From the NCBI GenBank assembly GCA_034436755.1, contig DAOTVB010000113.1:9582-73581 (forward strand): 64,000 nt of DNA, read 5' to 3'. The number at the start of each line of letters is the position of its first letter. Within the stretch, counting starts at the first letter, position 1. This document shows positions 51,592-59,462 of this stretch, one piece after another. The stretch is from CAKZQX01 sp034436755. Lineage in GTDB: Bacteria; Chloroflexota; Chloroflexia; Chloroflexales; Chloroflexaceae. The translations under genes and the position numbers were made by a program. The notes under the pieces were generated by a model. It did not search any database and was not told where the DNA came from. It saw nothing but the letters and a program-made list of their open reading frames with translations.

Positions 51592-51960
51592 ATGAGCGAG
51601 CAAGGCCCACGTGTGCTGGAGTTTCCCTCACTACGACTGGACCCGATCAAGATAACCGAGCATCCCGGATGGGGCAATGATCGCATTCAGGCCCGCATTG
51701 GTCCCTACCATGTCTGGATGGATGATACCAAAACGGTGCATGTGACCGATCAGCGGATCGCCAACGAGGAAGAGCGGATGGCGCAGGCGCGCACCTACAC
51801 GCTGACCCAGGCCTTTACGTTTGGTGGCGGCCTCATTCTGGATGACCCGGAAACCTTCTGCTCCGCCGAGCAGATGACCGAGCAGGACCGCGCCGTAGCG
51901 ATCTGGGCCGGGGCATACCTGCTGATTGAGGGCTCGCGGTTTATGATGGTGGAGGGATAG
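51592..51960 (+). CDS. Small protein of unknown function, partner of the aspartic protease gene
   Basis: A protein of 122 residues with a strong ribosome site (AAGGAGG, 5 bases before the ATG), 27 bases after the protease gene. It is soluble, with mixed alpha/beta character (IQARIGPYHVWMDDTKTVHVTDQRI at the centre) and a hydrophobic end (AIWAGAYLLIEGSRFMMVEG). I recognise no family. Its position suggests it is a substrate, inhibitor or regulator of the protease, but this is a guess. Confidence 0.65.
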   Translation: MSEQGPRVLEFPSLRLDPIKITEHPGWGNDRIQARIGPYHVWMDDTKTVHVTDQRIANEEERMAQARTYTLTQAFTFGGGLILDDPETFCSAEQMTEQDRAVAIWAGAYLLIEGSRFMMVEG

Positions 51961-51974
51961 GACAGTAGTTTCGG

Positions 51975-52000
51975 GAGGAGCGCAACAGCTTGCGCTCCTC
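51975..52000. terminator. Hairpin terminator between convergent genes
   Basis: GAGGAGCGCAA at 51975-51985 pairs perfectly with 51990-52000 (11 bp, 4-nt loop), between the 122-aa gene and the convergent patatin gene. The flanks are only moderately T/A-rich. Confidence 0.6.
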
Positions 52001-52029
52001 CTCCCATTGTTCTTCCAAAAATGCGTACG

Positions 52030-54309
52030 CTACAGATCCGGTGTCACTCGCAGCACCGACTTGGGCAACGGCGGATCTTTGCTGAACAGGCGCTCGTCTT
52101 CATCCCCCCAGGTTTTAAGATGTTCGTATAGGGCCTCAAGCCGGTTACAGGCTTCTTCAATATCGTCAGCGTCCAGGGGATAGGGAGACGCGCTATTGGC
52201 ATGCAGTATCTGAGCATACAATGCCATGGCGTGCGTTGCCGTCTCGACGACTGCTTTGGCACTGGACAACTCCGCCGCCTGCGCCTCCTCCGGCACTGCA
52301 CGCTCAGACAGTCCGTCATTCGTCGTAGCGGCCTGGTTGGGTGGAGCAGCAAGCCGGTCGCGCATCCGTTTGATCTGCTGTTCCAGTTCAGCCATCAGCA
52401 CCCGGAAGCGAATCCAGCGGTGTGCCTCGAAATTAAACTCATCGATCAGAATACCGGCGGCATCACGCCCTTTCCGGTCAATCTCGGCGATTGTTGACAG
52501 CGGCATGTTCAGGTTGATCCCGCCCTCACCTTTGTCGGCATCCAGTCGGACATGGACAATGCGCTCACGATAGCCGGGCAGCATTGCCTGTGTGGTATCC
52601 CGGTAATCCTGCATCGTTACGCGGATCGCGTTGATGAGCCCACCCAGGCTGGTAATGTCCTGCCACACCGGTGCCATCTCCTCGGTTGGCCGGAGCAGAA
52701 AAACATCCTGATTCTCATGGGTTAGCTCTTTTAATGCCTGTTCGCCCTCGGGCGTTGTGCCCCGGGTTGCGGTTCCCAGGACCGGCCCTTGCGGTCCTAC
52801 CTGCGCGCCGGGAACCAGGTTCAGCACACTGATTGATGGAGGATGCGTCTCAGCCCCACCTATTCGCTCGGCCAGTTGCCCCAGGGCCTGCTCTACGCGA
52901 CCTGGCTTTTCTCCCGACCCTGGTCGCACAAATGCTTCCCGGGGGTTCGGCGTAAGGTTGACCGCAAAGGTGGGCCAGCGCGGTACCCAGGCATCGAAGA
53001 AGTGAATCGGGAAGTTGCTGGCAACCCCACCGTCGATAAACCAGTGGCGCTGCAGGTCCGCCTCGGTCAAATTGTATACCGTACCGGCGGCATCCGTTTC
53101 CTTTTCCTTATAAAACGCATTTATACTGATGCTCCAGAGCGGCACTGCACTAAACAGGAGCGGAAAGCTCAGGCTCATCCGCATCGCCACCAGCACCGGA
53201 AGCGCATCACCCGGCGGCAGGAAATAAAAGCCTTTCCCCGCACCCAATCGCTTATTCAGTTCGGCCAGAGAAACCTGGATCGTTTCATCAACCGCGCTTC
53301 CATCGAGGCGGCCCAGCGCCACCGGCTGATCGTGCCGTAGCCACGCGCAGCCGTTCAGGATATCATGGCAGCGCGACTGTGGCGGAATGTTGCCCTTCAT
53401 ATACTCCACCACATCTTCCGGGAAGAGACGCAGCATCTCATCTTCCTTGAACAGGAACCCGGTAACGCGGAAGGGCAGGATGTAGGGCTGGTTATGGCTC
53501 AAGTTGGCTGTCACCATCTGCAAGTTGATCCGATGCGGTGTGTGCGCGGCCAGTTCTGCGAAGGTGAGCGGACCATCCGCCACATCACGACCAGCGATGA
53601 TATTCAGGGTTTCGTGCATCCAGTCGATCAGCCCATCTTCTTTCCTTCCCGGCACGGTGCGGCCCGTGCAGATGCCGTGGAAATTTTGGCGCACCGGAAA
53701 CTGGAGAATGTAGGACATATGCCCGATACCCGCCACAAGCGCCGTCACCCATCCCAGCAAGAGTGCGCCCAGTCCACGCCCCCAGACCGGCAATCCGGCA
53801 TTGAGCAGGAGCCACCAGACCAGCACCCCGACAATCAACACCGGCAGGAAAACCCAGCGGTCATGGCGTGCAAACGATCGGGTCAGCCGGGGCAAAAAGG
53901 TAATGTAGCCGGGCAACACTGGTCGGGCAGGGTTTTCCGCTGTGCCTGGCTTACTGGTGACAAAATCCAGCAGCGTGTGGAACAGCGGGGCCGCGCGGGG
54001 ATCAGGCTGAAAGAGATTGTGCGCAAAACCCTCGGTCTCGCGTACAACACGCTGGCGGTCTTCCAGCCGGTTTGCGCTGGTGCTTTCCTGATCAAAACTG
54101 CCCTGTTCGCGCCCTAACTCGGCGGCGGCAGCCAGGGTCGCCCCAATCGCCCCCGCCGATGTCCCGCCGATATTACGAAAGCGGTACTTCTGTGCCAGTT
54201 CGTGGATCAGGGGCGGGTAGACCACAGCGCTGGCAATACCACCCTTCAGCACGAGGTCACAGTTGTACTGCGGCTTGCGGGGATCAAGCTTCTCGCATGT
54301 ACCGGTCAT
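52030..54309 (-). CDS. Patatin-like phospholipase with transmembrane insert
   Basis: A protein of 759 residues, long for a patatin. CDLVLKGGIASAVVYPPLIHEL holds the oxyanion-hole region, the nucleophile elbow is IGGTSAGAIGA (S51 in G-x-S-x-G), and the catalytic Asp is D426 in WFIDGGVASNFPI. Between them, around residues 150-200, lie two hydrophobic helices (WVFLPVLIVGVLVWWLLL and GLGALLLGWVTALVAGIG), so the enzyme is probably membrane-attached. The C-terminal third is helical. AAAGGACTG precedes the ATG. It should hydrolyse lipids; such patatins serve in lipid turnover or as effectors in defence systems, and nothing here decides between these. Confidence 0.85.
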   Translation of the reverse strand: MTGTCEKLDPRKPQYNCDLVLKGGIASAVVYPPLIHELAQKYRFRNIGGTSAGAIGATLAAAAELGREQGSFDQESTSANRLEDRQRVVRETEGFAHNLFQPDPRAAPLFHTLLDFVTSKPGTAENPARPVLPGYITFLPRLTRSFARHDRWVFLPVLIVGVLVWWLLLNAGLPVWGRGLGALLLGWVTALVAGIGHMSYILQFPVRQNFHGICTGRTVPGRKEDGLIDWMHETLNIIAGRDVADGPLTFAELAAHTPHRINLQMVTANLSHNQPYILPFRVTGFLFKEDEMLRLFPEDVVEYMKGNIPPQSRCHDILNGCAWLRHDQPVALGRLDGSAVDETIQVSLAELNKRLGAGKGFYFLPPGDALPVLVAMRMSLSFPLLFSAVPLWSISINAFYKEKETDAAGTVYNLTEADLQRHWFIDGGVASNFPIHFFDAWVPRWPTFAVNLTPNPREAFVRPGSGEKPGRVEQALGQLAERIGGAETHPPSISVLNLVPGAQVGPQGPVLGTATRGTTPEGEQALKELTHENQDVFLLRPTEEMAPVWQDITSLGGLINAIRVTMQDYRDTTQAMLPGYRERIVHVRLDADKGEGGINLNMPLSTIAEIDRKGRDAAGILIDEFNFEAHRWIRFRVLMAELEQQIKRMRDRLAAPPNQAATTNDGLSERAVPEEAQAAELSSAKAVVETATHAMALYAQILHANSASPYPLDADDIEEACNRLEALYEHLKTWGDEDERLFSKDPPLPKSVLRVTPDL

Positions 54310-54436
54310 ATGCGCAGTCCTTTCATGGGCCTATGTAGTACGCTCCCTCAGCTATGTTAACGCAGCATCCGGATATTTTGGCGTATCTTATGAAGATTGA
54401 ATATGTAACCCAGGCATCACTGGACCGGAGTCCCGG

Positions 54437-54713
54437 CTTATGAACATTGAACATTAAATCCGGACATGACTGATTCGGCGTCCCGGCTTCAGCCGGATCA
54501 GGCGTTCCCAGTAGTAGGCCGCAGTCCCGGCAGGCATCCAACCGGCTAAAGCCGGGACTCCAGTACGTCACATATCCAGAGTATTTTCTCAACGTTCATC
54601 AGCCGGATCAGGCGTTCCCAGTAGTAGGCCGCAGTCCCGGCAGGTATCCAACCGGCTAAAGCCGGGACTCCCGGTCAGTTCATATCTGGACTATTTTTTC
54701 AACGTCCACTAGT
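54437..54713. repeat. Family III elements in tandem (110-base period)
   Basis: A 71-base unit (AGCCGGATCAGGCGTTCCCA... to GCCGGGACTCC) occurs at 54491-54561 and again at 54601-54671 with one base changed. The flanks GAACATTGAAC on the left and TTTTTTCAACGTC on the right match the element at 25431. It looks like a duplicated element. Confidence 0.8.
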
Positions 54714-54762
54714 ATTAGATCTTGCTCGCAAAAATAACGACTGTCTGTCCACACAATCACTC

Positions 54763-54813
54763 AAACAAAATCCTCCCTGCCCATCCCGGAACATATCCGG
54801 CAGAACAGGGAGG
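54763..54813 (-). terminator. Terminator of the polysaccharide deacetylase gene
   Basis: CCTCCCTG (54772-54779) pairs with CAGGGAGG (54806-54813), with an inner CCGGAACATATCCGG hairpin. On the minus strand it is followed by ATTTTGTTT. It fits a Rho-independent terminator 27 bases after the deacetylase stop. Confidence 0.7.
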
Positions 54814-54839
54814 CCGAGTCGGCACCGGGTCCAGGCGCG

Positions 54840-56246
54840 CTATGAGCCCAGCACTTCGGTCAACGGACGAACGGCAATACCCAGTTCGGCAAAGCGCTTG
54901 AGCACATCGGGTAACGCCTCAACCATTGTTGTCCGATTGCAGCAGTGGGCCAGAATAATTGCGCCATAGAGATCTTCGGGGTTCTCTGCGCCGGTGATCT
55001 GCTCCTGCACATAAAGCAGGGTTTTCTCGGCACCTACCGCATCACCGCTATCAATTGACCAGTAGATAGTCAGGTAGCCCTGCTCCGTCACCGCCCGCAG
55101 CACACGGTCATCATAACTGCCGTAGGGCGGGCGGAAGTAGGGCCGCGTGGTGGAGCCGGTGATCTCCTGCACCAGCCGCTCCGTTTCGGCCAACTCCTGC
55201 GCAATCTGCTCATCGGTCAGGGTTACAAAATCGGCGTGCGAGAGCGAATGGTTCGCCAGTTCATGTCCTTCGGCGATAATCTGGCGGGCCAGGTCAGGAT
55301 GCTGCTCAACCCATGTACCCAGCACAAAGATAGTAATGCGGGCATCATGCGCACGCAAGACTTCCAACATCTGCACAACCGGCGCGTCACCCGTTTCCAG
55401 ATCAATCGTCAGCGCCACTGCCGGCTGATCGGTGCGGCCCTGCTTGACCAGCAGCGGGTTCGGCGGCAGCAGATCGCGCATCCCGCTGAGGTGCGGCACA
55501 ATTAACGGGCGTTCAGGTTGGGGATCACCCTCCAGCCGGTTGTACTGGCGGATCAGCCCTGCATCACTGCCACCCAACCCGGCAATCAGGCGGAGGGTAT
55601 CGTCGGGAGCAACCGTGTAGGCGCGATAGCCATCGACCGGCGGGCGCAGATCGGGCAGAAGATCCAGCGGCACAGTGGGAAATGTAGCAGTCTCAACCCA
55701 TAATGATCCATGCTCGGGAAATTCAACCTGCACCCAGCTTTCGCCATAGCGCGCCAGCGGCTGGTAGGTCGTCTGAGCGGCAACCACCCCAAACAGCGCG
55801 CCGTCGGGAGCATACCAGGCAACGATAGGTTGCTCCAGGTAGGGCTGCAGCGTCTCCGACTTGACGGTATAGGTGCTACTAGGAGCAATCGTCCGCGCCA
55901 CCAGCAACATGAGGAAAAAGAGCAGAACTCCCAGCGCCATCACCTTGAGGCTCCAGATCGGCCTGGCCATTCGCTTCCCTGATCGCCGCGACGGACGCCT
56001 CTCCTGCCGGGCGGCATCCGGACGGCCCGGGCGCACCCGCCGCGCAACCATACTCCCAACACTACCGACCCGACTCCAGGCTGTGGCAATCGTCGTCATC
56101 ATCGCCCCGGGGTCAGGATTATTGGTATTTTTGCGTGGGCGACGCACACGACGAACCGGTACCTGCTCACCACCGGCCTGTTCCTGCGTACTGATCCGCC
56201 GCCAGTCGTACGGAATTTGACGACGTACACGGTTGCGTTCGCTCAT
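54840..56246 (-). CDS. Membrane-anchored polysaccharide deacetylase with LysM-like domain
   Basis: A protein of 468 residues. The N-terminal 95 residues are basic and cytoplasmic, a helix at about 98-115 (LKVMALGVLLFFLMLLVA) spans the membrane. Outside come an SH3-like stretch (AWYAPDGALFGVVAAQTTYQPLARYGESWVQV), a LysM-like segment (YTVAPDDTLRLIAGLGGSDAGLIRQYN), and a NodB deacetylase domain. NodB motifs are TIDLETGD (motif 1, usually TFDDG), HELANHSLSH (metal His) and RPYFRPPYGSYDD. The changed first motif still has an Asp. It probably deacetylates peptidoglycan or an exopolysaccharide. Confidence 0.88.
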   Translation of the reverse strand: MSERNRVRRQIPYDWRRISTQEQAGGEQVPVRRVRRPRKNTNNPDPGAMMTTIATAWSRVGSVGSMVARRVRPGRPDAARQERRPSRRSGKRMARPIWSLKVMALGVLLFFLMLLVARTIAPSSTYTVKSETLQPYLEQPIVAWYAPDGALFGVVAAQTTYQPLARYGESWVQVEFPEHGSLWVETATFPTVPLDLLPDLRPPVDGYRAYTVAPDDTLRLIAGLGGSDAGLIRQYNRLEGDPQPERPLIVPHLSGMRDLLPPNPLLVKQGRTDQPAVALTIDLETGDAPVVQMLEVLRAHDARITIFVLGTWVEQHPDLARQIIAEGHELANHSLSHADFVTLTDEQIAQELAETERLVQEITGSTTRPYFRPPYGSYDDRVLRAVTEQGYLTIYWSIDSGDAVGAEKTLLYVQEQITGAENPEDLYGAIILAHCCNRTTMVEALPDVLKRFAELGIAVRPLTEVLGS

Positions 56247-56388
56247 GCATAGCTCCTACTTAACACACACGGTAGGCGCACAACGACAATTTACGAGCAT
56301 AGGTAGTCTGGCATAGTTTACCACATTTTTAACGACAAAAGAACAGTTTTTGTGTCATTTTGGGCAGATTTTGCACCAATTGTTATCT

Positions 56389-56668
56389 ACACGAGGTACG
56401 TGGTGGGAGTTTGGACCACGAAAGAACACGAAATGAGCGATCAGCGCGAAACTGCCAATATTGACATGTATCAGGCGATCCCGCGTTTGGTGGGGATATA
56501 GCAACCCTACATTCGTCGTTGTGCCGCCTTCAGGCGGTTGGGAGCGAATTCGGAAGAAGCAGTTCACGACCACGTTAGGATTGCTATATCGCCTCCGCCA
56601 GGGCGGAGGCGAATCAGGCTTCCATCTGGTCAAACGTCTGATTTGAACGCCCACTGAGTAACTCTTGT
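56389..56668. repeat. Family I element carrying a family II insertion
   Basis: The ends ACACGAGGTACGTGGT (56389-56404) and CCACTGAGTAACTCTTGT (56651-56668) frame a module shared in reverse with 11525-11650. The copy is split at GGGGATAT by the family II element at 56500. There is no variable core palindrome. Confidence 0.65.
56496..56589. mobile_element. Family II MITE (86 bp) with ATAT target duplication
   Basis: The element runs 56500-56585, with ends AGCAACCCTAC and GTTAGGATTGCT that are near-complementary. It is flanked by ATAT on both sides (56496-56499 and 56586-56589). The uninterrupted version of the target, GGGGATATCGCCTCC, is present in reverse complement near 11527-11550, which shows the insertion and its 4-base duplication. 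The inside has GTGCCGCCTTCAGGCGG. No coding capacity. Confidence 0.7.
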
Positions 56669-56702
56669 TACATTTTGTTCTGTATTTTTTGTTGTATGTT
56701 CT

Positions 56703-58505
56703 CTACAGATTACCCGGTGCGGGTCCATTAAGTAACTGCGCTACCAACGACTCGATAGTACCCGGCAGGGCAATCTGCGCATAGGGATCACCCGGGATGA
56801 CATTCATGGCAACCATACTGCCATCAAGTGTGTAGCGCTCAACCTCATCGAGTGAAAAATCGCCGAAGGTGCGCGCCAGTGCCGGCATCTGCTCCTGGGG
56901 CACATCGGTCTGCACATAGTCGCGCAGGGCCGTCGTGATTGCGGCAACGCTCTGCAACTGCTGCAAGGCATGCTGTTCGCGCACCTGCTCCAGTATGCCG
57001 ATGATCACCTGCTGCTGGCGGCGCATGCGCTCAAAATCACTATCCATATGGCGGATACGGCTGTAGATCAGGGCCGTTTCACCATCCATATCCTGCGGCC
57101 CCGGCAGAAAATGCACTTCGCGGTAGCCATAATCCATCGTCGGGTAGGAAGGATCATAGAGTTCCTGCTCAACATCAATCGTAACACCACCAATTGCATC
57201 AACGGCACCGATAAACCCATTAAAATCAACCCGCACAACATAGTGAATAGGAATACCCAGCAACTGGCTGACCGTCTCGCGCATCAACTGAATACCACCA
57301 CCCGTTCCCCCGGCCTGCGCACCATAAACACTGGCCGCATTGATCCGCGCCGAGCCATAGCCCGGAATCGTGACAATCAGATCACGGGGTAGCGAGAGCA
57401 GCGCCACCCGCTGCGTTTGTGGGTCGATATGCACAATCATAATCGCATCCGTGCGCCCCGGATAGGTTTCGGTGGGCCGCTGATCAACCCCCATCAGCAG
57501 CACATTCAGAGCAGTATCAGACGGGACAACATTGGCGGCAACATTGATCGCATGCCCGGCGGGAACCGTCAGTGTGGCGGAGGGTGACACCTGCGCGGCA
57601 CTCCGCCACTCGCCCGATGTTAGCGACGGTAGTGTCACCGGACTGGGCGCGGCTACAACCGGCAACGAGGTAATGGTTGGCTCCATAGTAGCGGTGGACG
57701 TTGGCTCCATTCCGGGCGGCCAGGCCGCGGCTGTGGCATCAACCGGCGCAAGCGGAACCGTAGCAACCACGGCGGGACGCACCCGGGCCTCCGCCACGGG
57801 GGGAGCGGTTGCCGTTGCACGCGCCGTCGCTGTCATGCGCACCGTGGCGGTTGAAGGGAGCGCGGTTGTCGTGGATGTCCGGATTGTTGCGGTGGGTGGT
57901 AGCGCCGTTGCGGTCACCGGCAGCGCCGTTGCGGTGGGCGGTAGCGCCGTTGCGGTCACCGGCAGCGCCGTTGCGGTCACCGGCAGCGCCGTTGCGGTGG
58001 GCGGCAAAGCTGTTGCCGTAGGTGGCAGCACTGTCTGCGGAATAAGCGTTGGCATGTCCGGCGGGAGCATCCCTGCGGCACTGGCGGCTGAGTCAGCGTG
58101 CGTCGGCGGTACTGCACCACTACCCGGCACTCCGGCGGTTGGCAACTGCATCGCCTGAATATTACGCTGGATAGTAAACAGGGCCATCGCCGCGTTGCCA
58201 ACCAGATACCCACCGATAAACAGCACAACCACCAGCAGCGCCACGCCGGCATAGCGCGTCCAACGCTGAACATCTGGACGGCGCTTCCGCCGCCTGCGGC
58301 GGGTCGGTCTGGGATTAGCCTGGGCAGGATTCTCGGCGAGCAGGGCGCTTAACACTTCCGTGTCGGACTTTTTGCGCACCGGCAGGTAATATGCGGGCAA
58401 CTGCTGCATCAGCGTCTGGAGCAACTGTTCGTCAGTTACTCGGGTGACATCCTCGGGATCGGGTACCGCGCCTTGAGCAGGTATCCGGCGCGTCGCATCA
58501 TTCAT
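56703..58505 (-). CDS. LytR-CpsA-Psr family cell-wall protein with Pro/Thr/Ala-rich spacer
   Basis: A protein of 600 residues from the ATG at 58505. A cytoplasmic N-terminus of about 85 residues is followed by a membrane helix (YAGVALLVVVLFIGGYLVGNA). An extracytoplasmic spacer holds the repeat TALP(P/V)TA. The LCP domain begins LNVLLMGVDQRPTETYPGRTDAIMIVHID and continues with LLSLPRDLIVTIPGYG and YSRIRHMDSDFERMRRQQ, with the Arg and Asp residues that bind pyrophosphate lipid carriers. LCP enzymes attach glycopolymers to the cell wall or membrane. Upstream in-frame ATGs at 58523 and 58565 lack a good ribosome site; AAGGA precedes 58505. Confidence 0.88.
   Translation of the reverse strand: MNDATRRIPAQGAVPDPEDVTRVTDEQLLQTLMQQLPAYYLPVRKKSDTEVLSALLAENPAQANPRPTRRRRRKRRPDVQRWTRYAGVALLVVVLFIGGYLVGNAAMALFTIQRNIQAMQLPTAGVPGSGAVPPTHADSAASAAGMLPPDMPTLIPQTVLPPTATALPPTATALPVTATALPVTATALPPTATALPVTATALPPTATIRTSTTTALPSTATVRMTATARATATAPPVAEARVRPAVVATVPLAPVDATAAAWPPGMEPTSTATMEPTITSLPVVAAPSPVTLPSLTSGEWRSAAQVSPSATLTVPAGHAINVAANVVPSDTALNVLLMGVDQRPTETYPGRTDAIMIVHIDPQTQRVALLSLPRDLIVTIPGYGSARINAASVYGAQAGGTGGGIQLMRETVSQLLGIPIHYVVRVDFNGFIGAVDAIGGVTIDVEQELYDPSYPTMDYGYREVHFLPGPQDMDGETALIYSRIRHMDSDFERMRRQQQVIIGILEQVREQHALQQLQSVAAITTALRDYVQTDVPQEQMPALARTFGDFSLDEVERYTLDGSMVAMNVIPGDPYAQIALPGTIESLVAQLLNGPAPGNL
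57890..58030. repeat. 21-base tandem repeat in the LCP gene
   Basis: Units of 21 bases (GGCAGCGCCGTTGCGGTCACC and GGTAGCGCCGTTGCGGTGGGC types) repeat about six times and encode the TALP(P/V)TA heptapeptides of the spacer. Two variants alternate in part. Confidence 0.85.
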
Positions 58506-58793
58506 TCGCGTGCCATCCTTCATCCTATCCATCTGCCCGGGGTGACGGTAGAGAACAGAGAACAAAGAAAGAGAGAACCAGGCGCGTTGTATTGCATCTC
58601 CAGCGTGTAGTTTGTTTGATCGATGTCTGGTTGTTCTTTGTTCGCTGTCTAGAACCAGCAGCCCGTGAGGTGCCTACCAGTACCCCGGTTTTGTATGTAA
58701 AGTATACTATATGCATAAACCCTGTCTATACACCAGGTTTGCATATTTCATACCAGATATCCCTTCGCGGGGACCGCGTAACTCCTGTCACTA
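58506..58793. other. Upstream region of the LCP gene, with an orphan family I end
   Basis: The minus-strand promoter of the LCP gene must lie here. An isolated family I right end, ACCGCGTAACTCCTGT, occurs at about 58773 next to the full copy. No gene supported. Confidence 0.45.
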
Positions 58794-59013
58794 ACACGAG
58801 TTACGCGGTCGGTTCCAAACCAGGCGTCTGCCTGGGCAAACGGCCCGCTTCGCCTCCGGCAGGGCGGAAGAGACCAGATCTTTATCATAAAAAATTTGCA
58901 CAAAGTGCGAATTTTTTATGATAAAGATAAAAAGAGTACCACGCTGCCGCAGGCGAATTACGTCGTTATCGGGAGCAAACGGCCCGTTTGAACGCGCACC
59001 GCGTAACTCCTGT
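58794..59013. repeat. Family I inverted-repeat element, full copy with 24-bp core palindrome
   Basis: Ends ACACGAGTTACGCGGT (58794-58809) and ACCGCGTAACTCCTGT (58998-59013). Inner arms CGCCTCCGGCAGGGCGGAAG and CGCTGCCGCAGGCGA. The core has 24-bp arms, 58878-58901 and 58905-58928, with one mismatch and a 3-nt tip. A 22-base word ACCGCGTAACTCCTGTCACTAA flanks it on both sides as a direct repeat. Confidence 0.85.
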
Positions 59014-59462
59014 CACTAAAAGAATGAACCGGGGATAGCTCGCGAGGTATGATCATGCCGGGCGGCTGACAGAATTGCAGCATACCCGGACCCCGATACT
59101 ACGGCAGGGATAGGGTTATGCTACATTCTTTCGTGTCACCTTTCACACATAATCGGGGCTTAATGAAATCAGTCAGGATATCCTCTAGACAACATTGGCC
59201 TTATATGCTATCATATCCAACGACAAAATAAATACGAACACAACCAGTACCAATATACCGTTAAGCACACCCGTTTAAAAGCATTTGTATCGAGATGTCG
59301 GAGGATGTTCACTGACCCGGTCACACATCGAGCGTGTTCCTGGGATTCTCGCCGTGGTTCGCCCATATCCTTTTGCAGGCATGATGCGGAACCATACCTG
59401 CATTGCCATCGTGTCCGTTACTCTACTCGTCGTCGCTTTCACGATATGTCAGGAGGTGGTGT
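59014..59462. other. 449-base region upstream of the surface-protein gene; no gene seen
   Basis: AT-rich part at 59150-59290 may hold the promoter. The ribosome site AGGAGGTGG is at about 59450. Frames open here lack support. Confidence 0.4.

Noticed and set aside
54491..54671. Possible CRISPR or attachment site
   Set aside because: The two 71-base units are parts of family III elements and no integrase or cas gene is present.
57532..58158. A 208-codon plus-strand frame rich in Ala/Val repeats
   Set aside because: It is the opposite strand of the 21-base repeat in the LCP gene and has no ribosome site.
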